Positions 36,032 through 44,884 of a stretch of DNA of 64,000 bases are shown piece by piece. The notes below the pieces were generated by a model. That model worked only from the letters and a program-made list of their open reading frames with translations, did no database searches and was not told the origin of the DNA. Numbering within the stretch: position 1 is the stretch's first letter; every line of letters begins with the position of its first letter. Location: NCBI RefSeq assembly GCF_036898465.1, contig NZ_JARUMJ010000001.1:7192001-7256000 (forward strand). The letters run 5' to 3'. This DNA is from Streptomyces sp. B21-105 (GTDB lineage Bacteria > Actinomycetota > Actinomycetes > Streptomycetales > Streptomycetaceae). A program made the position numbers and the translations under genes.

Positions 36032-36544
36032 ATGGCAAACGCGCCCGACACGCCTGCCGCGCCCTCCGAAGCGCCCATGACCCTCACCGTCGTGGTGGCC
36101 AGCACGCGTCCCGGACGTGTCGGCAGGTCCGTCGCGGACTGGTTCACCGCCCGGGCCGCGCAGTGCGAGCGGTTCGAGTCGCACACCGTCGACCTCCAGG
36201 AACTCGCCCTGCCGTGCACCCCGGAGTGCAACGGGGGGCTTCCCCGCCCCGTTGAAGAACGCCTGGGGCTGCCTGGTCGTGGAGTGGCAGCACAAGCCGG
36301 CCGCGTTCGTCGGCTACGGCAGGGGTGGCGGCAGGCACCCGGGCGGTGCAGATGGGCAAGCAGGTCGGCGAACCTCAGGATGCTGCCGATCGGTCCGACG
36401 GTGAGCATTCCGTTCATCGGTGAACTCGTCGAGGACGGTGCTTTCCGGCCCGGCAAGATCCACGAGGCGGCGGCCGAGCAGGTGCTGGACGAGCTGGCGC
36501 GTACGTCGCGTGTCATGCGGAGTCTGCGCGGCGGAACGCACTGA
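36032..36544 (+). pseudogene. NADPH-dependent FMN reductase-family gene, decayed
   Basis: From ATG 36032, VVVASTRPGRVGRSVADWF is the flavin-binding start of the family. After LQELALP the expected stretch up to the EYNGG motif is missing, about 40 residues by my recollection of the family. The following NGGFPAPLKN, LVVEWQHKPAAFVGYG and QMGKQVG pieces are spread over different frames. The end (MLPIGPTVSIPFIGELVEDG to the stop) is back in the first frame. So it has an internal deletion and at least two frameshifts. Its stop codon touches the left end of an IS copy at 36544. Confidence 0.8.
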
Positions 36545-37190
36545 GAGGACGTTCGCGTCACTTATGTGACGCTTCATGGGGGTTCGCTCCTGCCGGAATT
36601 CGCGTCGTACAGGCGAAACAGGTAGTTTGCGGCCGCAGTCGCGTCGGTGCTGATCTCGCATTTCGCGATGGTTAAAGCCGATAGCTCCTGTCCGGTTCGA
36701 ATACCTTCTGAAAGACGGCTTTTGCCTCGCTCGATCGAGCGATATGCCCGGGTGTGGTCCTCGTGCATGAGTATCCCCATGACCTCCTCGCAGCAGCGCC
36801 AGCCGTACCTGAGCGATCTGTCCGATGCCCGCTGGGCATTGATCGAGCCGACGTTGACGGCCTGGCGGGCCGAGCGGCAGAAGACCTCGCTCAACCTCGG
36901 GGGAAAGGTCACTGACCTGCGGGAAGTCATGAACGCGATCCTCTTCCTCAACCGGACCGGCGTCCCCTGGCGCTACCTGCCCCATGACTTCCCGCCGCAC
37001 ACCACCGTGTTCGGTTACTTCAGCGCCTGGACCGCCGACGGCACCATCGAGAAACTCGGCCTCCACCTGCACCGGATGGTCCGTGAGCAGGCAGGACGCA
37101 CCGCCGAACCCACTGCCTGTGTCATTGACGCCCAGAGCGTCAAGACCGCGACCAGCGTTCCCACCGACACCCAAGGCACCGACGCCGGCA
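36544..37190 (+). mobile_element. IS5-type element, copy 1, truncated
   Basis: The 647 bp are collinear with the reverse complement of 42683-43329 of copy 2, with no indel that I can see. The outer end begins AGAGGACGTTCGCGTCAC. The inner end stops abruptly within the transposase gene at GACGCCGGCA, where the ALF-repeat gene begins. The inner terminal repeat is absent. Confidence 0.85.
36767..37190 (+). pseudogene. IS5-family transposase, N-terminal part (copy 1)
   Basis: It starts MSIPMTSSQQRQPYLSDLSD (a second Met at 36779 is the other start). It carries the DUF4096-like N-terminal domain and the first DDE Asp in CVIDAQSVKTA, and ends at TDTQGTDAG. The rest of the catalytic domain is missing, so it is inactive. 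Compare the whole gene at 42249-43106. Confidence 0.85.
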
Positions 37191-37196
37191 CTGTGG

Positions 37197-40100
37197 ATGA
37201 GCGGCGGCCCGGGTACCCGGGCGGCCGCCGAGGTGGCGTTGACCGGCACGGACGAGGACATCCGGCACTTCCTGGACTCCGAGGCGGCCGACGCCACCGT
37301 GCAGGACCAGCGGGTCGCCGCCGCCCAGATCGCGAGCATCGGCGGACTGAGCCTGATCGACGCAGCTCGTAAGGCCCTCGCCGGAACCCCGCAAGACCTG
37401 TCGGTCTTCCTCAAGGACGGCTGGAAGGCTCCGCTGGAGCAGGACCAGCGCGTCCGCATCGCCCAGATTATCGACCAGGGCGGACAGAATGTGCAGGACA
37501 AGGGCCGGGCAGCCCTGAACGGCACGGCCGAAGAGCGCCAGGCGTTCCTCGACAACGACCAGTACGTCCAACGCGAGCAGGACGAGCGCATTCAGGTCGC
37601 GCAGATCCTCAGCACCGGTGGCGCGAACGTCGTTGCCGCCGCCCGCCTAGCGCTACGGGGCACCGCCGCCGACATCCACGAGTTCCTCACTGTCGGCCAG
37701 TTCGTAGCACGCGCCCGTGACCAGGAACAGACCACCGTGAGCCAGCTGGCCGACCAGGCTGCTGAAGCGGGCCGTCAGGCCGCCGCGGAGACCAAGAAGG
37801 CTAAGGATGCCGGGGCTCGCGCCGCAGCGGCCGCGCAGCTGGCCAAGGAGGCGGCAAAGAAGGCCGCCGCCGAGACGGAAGCGGCCAAGAACGACTCCCT
37901 CCATGCAGCTTCGGCCGCCGCGCGTGCAGCCTCGGCCGCCAAGCAGGCCGCGGGTGCGGCGCAGCAGGCCATCACCGCCGCCCGCGCCGCCAACGTCTCG
38001 TCCCGAGCTGCGGCCAACGCAGCTGCTCAGGCAGCGGCCGCGGCTGTAGGTGCCGCCCAGGCCGCGTCCCGTGCCCGTAACGCCGCCGCCGACGCGGCGG
38101 GCGACGCGACCAAGGCTTCCGCCGCGCGCAAGGCCGCGGAGGAAGCACGCAACGCTGCCAAGGGCGCTCGGTGGGCGGCCGGCGCCGCAGAGCAAGCCGG
38201 AGTCGCGGCGACCGAGGCGGGGGCGGCGGCCCGGGCCGCGTCCGGGGCGGGCGCGAGCGCCGAGGCCGCCGCCCAAGCGGCGGACGCGGCGAACGCCTAT
38301 GCGGACCAGGCCGGAGTGCACTCCGGGGACGCAGCGCGGGCGGCGGCCGAGACGCGCCGTCACGCACACGAGGCCACCCGCGCCGCCAACGCCGCGGAGA
38401 CGCTGGCCACGAAGGCGGCGACCGCAGCGCGTGAGTCCCGCGACGAAGCGAACTCTGCGGCCACGCACGCAGACAACGCCGCGAAGGCGGCCGACGCGGC
38501 AGCGGAGCACGCGGGCCAGGCGGCCACCGCCGCGAAGGAAGCCACCGCGCACGCGCTGGCCGCCAAGGGGGCGGCGGACGCAGCCACCGCGGCCGTCAAG
38601 AAGGCAAAGGCCACCTACGCGCTCGCACGTGACGTCGAGACGGAGGAACTCACCGCCCGCACCAATGACGGTGTCGTCCAGGCGCAGGACCTCAAGGCGC
38701 AGGAGAAACAGCGCCAGATGGCGCAGACGGCCGTACGGCAGCGGTCCAAGGCACTCGCCACTACCGCCGCACGCCTGGCCTCCGAACTGGCCCAGCCCGG
38801 TGCTGACACGTCCTCCCTCGCGCGTGCGGGACGAGGCATGGCCGTTGAGGTTATGAAGGTCCGGGGCCCCTGGAGCCGAGGCGCCGCGGCTACCGCGCTG
38901 GCGGGAAGCGACGACGAGGTCATCGCTTATCTCCGTACCGGATGGGCGGAGGCGGAGCGCCAGGACATGCGCGTGGAGGTGGAGAACCTGTGGATCAACT
39001 CGCCCTCGGCGAAGCTGCGCGCGGCTGCCAACGACGTACTGCGGGGTGAGCCGTCCCTGTTGGACGCGTTCCTGACCGAGGGCCAGTACAAGACGATGGA
39101 GCAGGACCTTCGCGTCTACATCGCGCAGATCATCGACGCGGGTGGGCCCATCGCCAAGGAGCGGGGTCGGGCGGCACTCGCCTCCGGCTCAGTGAGCGAT
39201 CTGCGCGACTTCGCCACCGCTGGGCAGTACGAGGCGCGAGGCGAGGACGAGCGGGTCGCCGCCGCGCAGCTCATCGACTCCGGCGGACCGGAGGTGAAGG
39301 CGGCGGCACGCATTGCGCTGGAGGGTCCCGCTCCCTTGCTCCACGCCTTCGTCCAGACCGGTCAGTACATGGCGCGGCAGAAGGACCAATTGGCGGCCGC
39401 GCATGTGGCCCAAGTTCAGAGCCTAATCTCCGGTGCCGCTCGCATCGCCGCGACCGCGCAGAGCAACGCCTCGCTCGCCGCGAAAGTCGCTGCCGAGGCT
39501 AGGAAGTCCGCGCAGGAGGCACTGGACGCGGCCAAGGCGGCAGAGGCTTCGGCGAAGCAGGCCGACGGCTATGCAGCCGACGCCAAGCAGTCCGCCGACG
39601 AGGCCGCCACGTCCGCAGCACAGGCGGCGGAGTCCGCCAGGAAGGCCCGCAAGGCACAGGCCGACGCCAGCCACGCCGTCACTCGTGCGGTCAACTCTGC
39701 AGCGCACGCGCAGCGTTCCGCCGGTGCCGCCCAGGCGTCGGCCAGCCAAGCCGGCGCTGCCGCCGAGCAGGCTCGGGCCTCCGCGCAGGCAGCCGGCAAG
39801 GACTCCGCCGCGGCCACCAAGGCATACGCCGACGCGTTCAAGATCGCGGTGCAGAAGCAGAACGAGGAGACCGCCCGCTGGGAGAAGATCAAGAGGGACT
39901 ACCTCGAGGAGCACCCGGTAGAAGAGGAAGACGACGACTGGATACCCGACTGGCTCGAGGACACCGGAGACACGATCCTCAACTATGGCGAGGCTATCTT
40001 CACCAGCCCCGAGCTGTGGATCGGAGCGGCGGAGACCGGTGCGTCGATTTTCCTAATGGGGTTCGGGGCGAGTGAGGATCTCGCGGGGGGCGCCATCTGC

Positions 40101-40475
40101 CTGACCGGCGTCGGCTGTCTCGCAGGCGCCCCCGCCATCGCCATGGGGACGGGCCTGATCGTCACCGGTGCCTACGGTGTCGGGGACGGCATATCGCGCA
40201 TGGACGACGGCCTGCGTACGGCCCTGCGCAACGCGGAGGAGTCCACCGGCCGCACTTCGGCGGGCGGTGGCAACGAACAGCGCGCGATGGACCTGGTTCG
40301 AGAGAATCCGGAGTACGGCAACCAGCTGCCGGTCGTGATGAAGGACCCGCGATGGCCCGCCTCCGACGGGTGGGTCAAGATGGAGCAGACTGTCGACGGC
40401 GTCGAGATCCACTACGTGTGGAACACGCAGACCCGGACGGCAGCCGACTTCAAGTACAAGGACCGCGCCAACTAG
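37197..40475 (+). CDS. ALF-repeat polymorphic toxin-like protein, 5' truncated by IS
   Basis: About 1092 residues remain from an ATG at 37197; the N-terminus with any export signal was removed at the IS junction (37190). ALF-type helical repeats (pattern ALxGTxxDIxxFL, then EQDxRVxxAQI) fill about 10-200 and 556-741. Ala-rich coiled coils lie at 200-555 and 742-900. An acidic patch (EEHPVEEEDDDWIPDW) and a hydrophobic segment (938-995) follow. The last 60 residues (DPRWPASDGWVKMEQTVDGV, EIHYVWNTQ, DFKYKDRAN) look like the exchangeable toxin tip. A small acidic gene follows, as expected for an immunity partner. The tip resembles tails I recall from LXG/CdiA-type toxins, not verified. Confidence 0.75.
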   Translation: MSGGPGTRAAAEVALTGTDEDIRHFLDSEAADATVQDQRVAAAQIASIGGLSLIDAARKALAGTPQDLSVFLKDGWKAPLEQDQRVRIAQIIDQGGQNVQDKGRAALNGTAEERQAFLDNDQYVQREQDERIQVAQILSTGGANVVAAARLALRGTAADIHEFLTVGQFVARARDQEQTTVSQLADQAAEAGRQAAAETKKAKDAGARAAAAAQLAKEAAKKAAAETEAAKNDSLHAASAAARAASAAKQAAGAAQQAITAARAANVSSRAAANAAAQAAAAAVGAAQAASRARNAAADAAGDATKASAARKAAEEARNAAKGARWAAGAAEQAGVAATEAGAAARAASGAGASAEAAAQAADAANAYADQAGVHSGDAARAAAETRRHAHEATRAANAAETLATKAATAARESRDEANSAATHADNAAKAADAAAEHAGQAATAAKEATAHALAAKGAADAATAAVKKAKATYALARDVETEELTARTNDGVVQAQDLKAQEKQRQMAQTAVRQRSKALATTAARLASELAQPGADTSSLARAGRGMAVEVMKVRGPWSRGAAATALAGSDDEVIAYLRTGWAEAERQDMRVEVENLWINSPSAKLRAAANDVLRGEPSLLDAFLTEGQYKTMEQDLRVYIAQIIDAGGPIAKERGRAALASGSVSDLRDFATAGQYEARGEDERVAAAQLIDSGGPEVKAAARIALEGPAPLLHAFVQTGQYMARQKDQLAAAHVAQVQSLISGAARIAATAQSNASLAAKVAAEARKSAQEALDAAKAAEASAKQADGYAADAKQSADEAATSAAQAAESARKARKAQADASHAVTRAVNSAAHAQRSAGAAQASASQAGAAAEQARASAQAAGKDSAAATKAYADAFKIAVQKQNEETARWEKIKRDYLEEHPVEEEDDDWIPDWLEDTGDTILNYGEAIFTSPELWIGAAETGASIFLMGFGASEDLAGGAICLTGVGCLAGAPAIAMGTGLIVTGAYGVGDGISRMDDGLRTALRNAEESTGRTSAGGGNEQRAMDLVRENPEYGNQLPVVMKDPRWPASDGWVKMEQTVDGVEIHYVWNTQTRTAADFKYKDRAN

Positions 40476-40517
40476 GCGGCGGCCCATCGGAACGACCTCG
40501 GCACGATCTCCCACGAA

Positions 40518-40829
40518 ATGAGGCACATGATGAACGAGGAGGCCGACCAGCCTTCTGACTGGCCGGCGAACGCCTGGCCGACGGGCACGCGCGTCCGTGT
40601 CATCCAAGATCCCTCCTGGGCCGGCCCGTGGCCTGTGGAGTTCTGGGGAACGGTGGACGATCTGCGCTCGCCGGTCCCGGTGGACCACGCTTCGGCGCGG
40701 GAGGGTGAGCTCGTCTACTGGATCCGCTTCGACGAGCCCCAGGTCGACAGTGACGGCTCTGGTCCCTATCGCGGCGCGGAAATCTGGGACCGCTACCTGA
40801 CTAGGGAGTCGACGGAGCCGGTCGGGTAA
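40518..40829 (+). CDS. Small acidic protein, probable immunity protein
   Basis: 103 residues (99 if started at the third Met, 40530). It is a compact beta-rich sequence: WPTGTRVRVIQDPSWAGPWP, ELVYWIRFDEPQVDSDG and YRGAEIWDRYL, rich in Trp, Asp and Pro. It starts 42 bp after the toxin stop. Its position and size fit a cognate immunity protein; no named family is certain, although such sequences are sometimes loosely annotated as FeoA-like. Confidence 0.6.
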   Translation: MRHMMNEEADQPSDWPANAWPTGTRVRVIQDPSWAGPWPVEFWGTVDDLRSPVPVDHASAREGELVYWIRFDEPQVDSDGSGPYRGAEIWDRYLTRESTEPVG

Positions 40830-40969
40830 CCCACCGCCCGTACGCACCACACGTCGGCCCTCTCACCCGAGGGGGCCGACCGGGCCAGGGGCTAACAACG
40901 CCTACTGAGGTTGAACTCGTGGAGTCGTAGGGGCTGGCGACTTGTCGCCGGTGAGGTATCACCGAAGGC

Positions 40970-41470
40970 ATGCGGTATCCACAAGGGGGCGGGCCGACCG
41001 CCGAACGGCAGCAGTTCCGCGAGGAGTTACGGCTCAAGGCGGCCGAGAGGTTCGCCCGGGGTGAGGCGAGCTCGGTGATCGCGAAGGACCTGCGGGTCAG
41101 TGTCCGGTCGGTGCAGCGGTGGCGGCAGATCTGGGGCGAGGGCGGTCCGCGGGCTCTGCGGTCGCAGGGGCCGGCGTCGCTTCCGAGGCTGAGCGAGAAG
41201 CAGTTCGCGCAGTTGGAGGCGGAACTGGCCAAGGGACCGGTCGCGCATGGCTGGGAAGACCAGCGTTGGACGCTGGCGCGGGTCAAAACGGTGATCGGAC
41301 GACGCTTCCACCTGGCCTACACGGTCCAGGGTGTGCGCAAGCTCCTGGTGTGCAACGGCTGGTCCTGCCAGGTCCCGGCCCGACGGGCCATGGAACGGGA
41401 CGACGCCGCGGTCGCGGGACGGCACGTCCAGACGCCAACTGTTAGTGAAGCGCACTCGCAGGCCGCCTGA
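40970..41470 (+). pseudogene. IS630-family transposase, N-terminal part
   Basis: 166 codons are open. The first 150 form the HTH region of IS630 transposases: RFARGEASSVIAKDLRVSVR, then SVQRWRQIWGEGGPRALRSQ and HLAYTVQGVRKLLVCNGWS. At about 41420 (AMERDDAAVAG) it runs into the reversed end of another gene and then a stop. The DDE catalytic domain is absent, so it is a fragment. Confidence 0.8.
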
Positions 41471-41719
41471 ATCAGCTGCATGGACCTCGGCGACCACCTG
41501 ATCGAGCAGTTGCGGCAGTCGGTCCAGGTTGATCCGTGCTGATGCGTGGACAGGCACGACTTCGTGGTCCGTTGTCAGCTCGGCGGGACTGTGCGCCTCG
41601 ATCCGGTTTGAACCGGTGTGAAGTCGCAGGACGCTGCCGATGATCATCTCGCCGATGCCGATCCCACGCATCGAGCGGATGTCCCATCCGTCTTCCACAC
41701 GGTTGATCCCGTTGTCCAT
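41424..41719 (-). pseudogene. DUF6188-like (possible immunity) gene, 3' end lost
   Basis: Read leftward: MDNGINRVEDGWDIRSMRGI, GIGEMIIGSVLRLHTGSNRI and VRFTNSWRLDVPSRD fit the small DUF6188 family often found near polymorphic toxins. The frame stays open past 41424 only because it enters the IS630 fragment in antisense; the true C-terminus is missing. It probably belonged to the toxin-immunity island. Confidence 0.55.
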
Positions 41720-41767
41720 ACCGCAAGACTACGGACCCTGGCTGCCACGCTGCCACACAAGATCGTG

Positions 41768-41860
41768 TTACGAGCTCTTTGTACAGGCTCCCCAGATCCG
41801 GGCGTAGGTCTGCATTTTGGTCAAACTGATTGCCGGGGCTTCGTTGTGAATCCTGTCCAT
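41768..41860 (-). CDS. Small ORF of 30 codons
   Basis: The peptide starts MDRIHNEAPAISLTKMQTYA and ends IWGACTKSS. The ATG at 41860 stands 6 bases after GGAGGG, a strong ribosome site; an ATG at 41866 directly abuts that site. No family is recognised. The rest of 41720-41968 shows no other gene. Confidence 0.3.
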   Translation of the reverse strand: MDRIHNEAPAISLTKMQTYARIWGACTKSS

Positions 41861-41968
41861 GGTCATCCCTCCTGTATCCCGTGACACCCTCGTTCTCGCG
41901 GTCGCGGCCGTGGCATGAGGAGCGACGACTGGTGGGCGGTTGCCGAGCCGGCCGATTGGGAGGAGTGG

Positions 41969-42187
41969 CTATACCTCGAACTCGGCGTTGAGTCGCAGTC
42001 GAGCGCCCAGTGCGCGCAGGTATCTGGCGAGTGTGCCGACCTCGGTTGCTTCGAGGGTCCCGGTTTCGATAGCAGATACGCGCGACTGGGAGACATTCAT
42101 CCGCTTGGCGACGGCTTGCTGTGTGAGCCCACGGCGTTTGCGTTCCATGCGCAGTGCCGCCATCAGGAGCTGCAGGTCGTCGGACAT
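41969..42187 (-). CDS. XRE-family HTH protein, antitoxin-like
   Basis: 72 residues, essentially one Cro/CI HTH: ALRMERKRRGLTQQAVAKRM then NVSQSRVSAIETG, and ARYLRALGARLRLNAEFEV at the end. Size and C-terminus resemble HigA-type antitoxins. A toxin gene would lie just upstream, but an IS copy begins 32 bp before the start, so any partner or promoter on that side has been cut off. Confidence 0.75.
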   Translation of the reverse strand: MSDDLQLLMAALRMERKRRGLTQQAVAKRMNVSQSRVSAIETGTLEATEVGTLARYLRALGARLRLNAEFEV

Positions 42188-42218
42188 GGCCTCGTCGGCG
42201 GCGGGGAGGTCCTCTCTG

Positions 42219-43329
42219 AGAGGACGTCCTGCTTGAAGAAGCGATAGTTCATGGTTTGTGCCAGGTTATGACCGTTTCACCCGTCGCTCGTTTTGCGAGA
42301 TTGGAGATCATCGCGAGGCGAATCATGCTCTCGGAGTGCGCCGGTTTGGTCTCGTAGTCGCGGGCGAGGCGACGGTGCATCATGATCCACCCGAAACTCC
42401 GCTCCACGACCCAGCGCCGCGGGATCACGGAAAAGCCTTTGACCTGCTCGTTCCGTGGAACGACGTCGACATCGATACCGAGCGAGGCGCCGTGTTCGAT
42501 GGCCTTCTTCTTGTAGCCGGTGTCGACCCATGCCTTGCTGATGGTGGGGTGGTCGGCGGCGACGCGGGTGAGGAGCTGGATACCGGCCGCGTTGTCCGAG
42601 ACGCTGGCGGCGGTCACCATGACCAGCAGTAACAGGCCGAGAGTGTCGACGACGATGCTGCGTTTGCGTCCGACGATCTTCTTGCCGGCGTCGGTGCCTT
42701 GGGTGTCGGTGGGAACGCTGGTCGCGGTCTTGACGCTCTGGGCGTCAATGACACAGGCAGTGGGTTCGGCGGTGCGTCCTGCCTGCTCACGGACCATCCG
42801 GTGCAGGTGGAGGCCGAGTTTCTCGATGGTGCCGTCGGCGGTCCAGGCGCTGAAGTAACCGAACACGGTGGTGTGCGGCGGGAAGTCATGGGGCAGGTAG
42901 CGCCAGGGGACGCCGGTCCGGTTGAGGAAGAGGATCGCGTTCATGACTTCCCGCAGGTCAGTGACCTTTCCCCCGAGGTTGAGCGAGGTCTTCTGCCGCT
43001 CGGCCCGCCAGGCCGTCAACGTCGGCTCGATCAATGCCCAGCGGGCATCGGACAGATCGCTCAGGTACGGCTGGCGCTGCTGCGAGGAGGTCATGGGGAT
43101 ACTCATGCACGAGGACCACACCCGGGCATATCGCTCGATCGAGCGAGGCAAAAGCCGTCTTTCAGAAGGTATTCGAACCGGACAGGAGCTATCGGCTTTA
43201 ACCATCGCGAAATGCGAGATCAGCACCGACGCGACTGCGGCCGCAAACTACCTGTTTCGCCTGTACGACGCGAATTCCGGCAGGAGCGAACCCCCATGAA
43301 GCGTCACATAAGTGACGCGAACGTCCTCT
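42219..43329 (-). mobile_element. IS5-type element, copy 2, complete
   Basis: About 1.11 kb. The ends are AGAGGACGTCCTGC at 42219 and, on the other strand from 43329, AGAGGACGTTCGCG; the shared terminal inverted repeat is about AGAGGACGT. It contains one intact transposase gene. It is inverted relative to copy 1, 5.0 kb away. No target duplication is evident at its two ends. Confidence 0.85.
42249..43106 (-). CDS. IS5-family DDE transposase (copy 2)
   Basis: 285 residues from ATG 43106 (or 281 from 43094). The N-terminal domain is LSDLSDARWALIEPTL; the DDE residues lie in CVIDAQSVKTA, AWVDTGYKKK and the WVVERSFGWIMMHRRLARDY region. The gene is whole and could move this copy, and perhaps copy 1 if both ends were intact. 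No clear Shine-Dalgarno precedes either start. Confidence 0.9.
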   Translation of the reverse strand: MSIPMTSSQQRQPYLSDLSDARWALIEPTLTAWRAERQKTSLNLGGKVTDLREVMNAILFLNRTGVPWRYLPHDFPPHTTVFGYFSAWTADGTIEKLGLHLHRMVREQAGRTAEPTACVIDAQSVKTATSVPTDTQGTDAGKKIVGRKRSIVVDTLGLLLLVMVTAASVSDNAAGIQLLTRVAADHPTISKAWVDTGYKKKAIEHGASLGIDVDVVPRNEQVKGFSVIPRRWVVERSFGWIMMHRRLARDYETKPAHSESMIRLAMISNLAKRATGETVITWHKP

Positions 43330-43339
43330 GAGCCGAGCC

Positions 43340-43521
43340 GGCCCCGGCATGACGCCGACATGGCGCCGGGAGTGACAGCGGGAGTGTCACCGGGAGTGAC
43401 GGCGGGCGTGGCGGCGGAATGACATCGGGTGTGACGGCGGACTGGCGCCCGGCATGACGTCCGGCATGACGCCGGGCACGACTTCCGGCACGCACGACTT
43501 CCGGCATGACGCCGGGCACGA
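43340..43521 (+). repeat. Degenerate repeats of GGCATGACGCCGGGCACGAC
   Basis: Short units with cores CGGCATGACG, CCGGGAGTGAC and GGGCACGACTTCCGG are repeated across about 180 bp between the IS right end and the terminator region of the LacI gene. They lead into the two hairpins listed next. No gene is seen in 43330-43714. Confidence 0.6.
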
Positions 43522-43582
43522 CGCCCGGCATGACGAAGGCGCCCGGAGTGATGCACCCCGGGCGCCTTCGTCATGCCGGGCG
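43522..43582. terminator. Perfect 25-bp hairpin downstream of the LacI gene
   Basis: Arms 43522-43546 and 43558-43582 pair perfectly over 25 bp; one arm contains GGCATGACGAAGGCGCCCGG. The loop is 11 bases. It is 133 bp beyond the LacI stop and shields that gene from the IS region. The lack of a T-run is usual for Streptomyces. Confidence 0.7.
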
Positions 43583-43641
43583 CGCCTTCCGGACGCCTTG
43601 GCCCCGCGCGTTCCGGGTGGCACCGGCATGTCGCGTTCCGG

Positions 43642-43681
43642 GCGCCTTCGCCGTGCCCGGCACCGGGCACGGCAAAGGCGC
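43642..43681. terminator. Hairpin terminator just after the LacI gene
   Basis: Arms 43642-43660 (GCGCCTTCGCCGTGCCCGG) and 43663-43681 pair over 19 bp with one mismatch and a 2-base loop, 34 bp beyond the LacI stop codon. Confidence 0.75.
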
Positions 43682-43714
43682 GCGCACCGGGCCGGGTGTC
43701 GTCGTCTCGCCGGA

Positions 43715-44764
43715 TCAGTCGGCTGCAGTGGCGCGTGCGCTCCGGGACGGCCCCCGGCCGTCGGGAGGCGCCGTGCTGCCGCGCAGGATCAGGGAGCCGG
43801 GAGAGACCGAGGTGTACGGGCCGTCGTTGCCCGCCCCGGTCTTGAGCCTGCGCATCAGCCACAGCGCGCAGCCGGTGGCCATCTCCTGGATCGGCATGCC
43901 GATCGTGGTGAGTCCGGGGCCCCACCAGGAGAAGCCGGGCTCGTCACCGAATCCGACCACGGACAGTTCGCCGGGCACCTTCACCCCCTGCTCGGACAAC
44001 TCCTCCAGAACCCCCAGGGTGAGCTGGATCGATCCCAGGACGAGCGCGGTGGGCGCGTCGGAGCCGCTCAGCAGCCGGCGCACCGCCCGGCGCCCGTGGT
44101 CCACGGACGACGGCGGCCCCAACTCCGTACGCCGGGCGTCGTACGGCAGGCCGCCGTCGTGCAGGGCGGTGCGGAAGCCGCGCAGACGGTCCGCGCCCGT
44201 CGGTAGTTCCTCGGGGCCGCCCAGGTAGGCGATGTCGGTGTGGCCCAACGTCACCAGGTGGGCCGTGGCCCGGCGCAGCGCCTCGTGGTCGTCCACGCCG
44301 AACCACTGGGAGCCGAGCGAGGGGTGGCGGCGCAGCAGTTGCAGGTGCGGCAGCGTGCGCAGCAGCTTGACGGACTCGTTGTGCGGGCGGGCGGTGGGCA
44401 CGATGATGACGCCGGCCACGCGGGTCGCGGACAGTTCCCGCAGATGGCGCAGCTCCACCATCCGGTCGTCGTCGGTCTCCGAGAGCATCAACTGATAGCC
44501 CTCGGCCTCCATGTTCTTGGACAGTTCATGGGCGATGGTCGAGTAGAAACTGTTGCGGATGTCCGGGATCACCAGCGCGACCACGTTGCTGGACGCGCCC
44601 CGCATCATCCGTGCGGCGCGGTTGCCGACGTATCCCATCTCCGAAGCGGCCTGCCGTACCCGGAACTTGGTCTCCTCGCTGATCCGCGCGTCGTCGGCGA
44701 GCGCCCGGCCGACGGTCGAGACGGAGACCCCGAGGCGTTCGGCGATGTCCTTGGTCGTGACCAC
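43715..44764 (-). CDS. LacI-family transcriptional regulator
   Basis: 349 residues from GTG 44764. The HTH and hinge are TTKDIAERLGVSVSTVGRAL then ADDARISEETKFRVRQAASE; the effector domain is periplasmic-binding-protein-like (ALVIPDIRNSFYSTIAHELS, VVGFGDEPGFSWWGPGLTTI). It is divergent from the fumarylacetoacetate-hydrolase-family gene. Palindromes of LacI type lie before its own start (O3), before that neighbour (O4) and at three other promoters of the locus, so it is most likely the local repressor and autoregulated. The inducer is unknown. The frame is open upstream to 44875, but the family start is at 44764. Confidence 0.9.
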   Translation of the reverse strand: MVTTKDIAERLGVSVSTVGRALADDARISEETKFRVRQAASEMGYVGNRAARMMRGASSNVVALVIPDIRNSFYSTIAHELSKNMEAEGYQLMLSETDDDRMVELRHLRELSATRVAGVIIVPTARPHNESVKLLRTLPHLQLLRRHPSLGSQWFGVDDHEALRRATAHLVTLGHTDIAYLGGPEELPTGADRLRGFRTALHDGGLPYDARRTELGPPSSVDHGRRAVRRLLSGSDAPTALVLGSIQLTLGVLEELSEQGVKVPGELSVVGFGDEPGFSWWGPGLTTIGMPIQEMATGCALWLMRRLKTGAGNDGPYTSVSPGSLILRGSTAPPDGRGPSRSARATAAD

Positions 44765-44812
44765 GTAAAGGATCCCCCTCGACTCACTGGCCGGTGCTGT
44801 CACTTTCCGTAT

Positions 44813-44824
44813 GCCAACGATAGC
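44813..44824. promoter_or_regulatory. LacI-type operator O3
   Basis: GCCAACGATAGC, two changes from the consensus, 49-60 bp upstream of the LacI start. Probably autoregulation. Confidence 0.7.
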
Positions 44825-44884
44825 GCTCGTCGTCGCGCTCCGTGGTCGGGCGGGTGACGTCCCTCCATCGATCATTCCGACCGT

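Noticed and set aside
36984..37196. Toxin gene extended into IS copy 1
   Set aside because: That part is the transposase gene read in another frame, so it is a chance fusion at the junction.
41027..41423. DUF6188-like protein extended to 230 residues
   Set aside because: The extension is antisense to the IS630 transposase fragment.
36544..43329. A regular composite transposon with target duplication
   Set aside because: Copy 1 lacks its inner end and no matching direct repeats are seen just outside 36544 and 43329.
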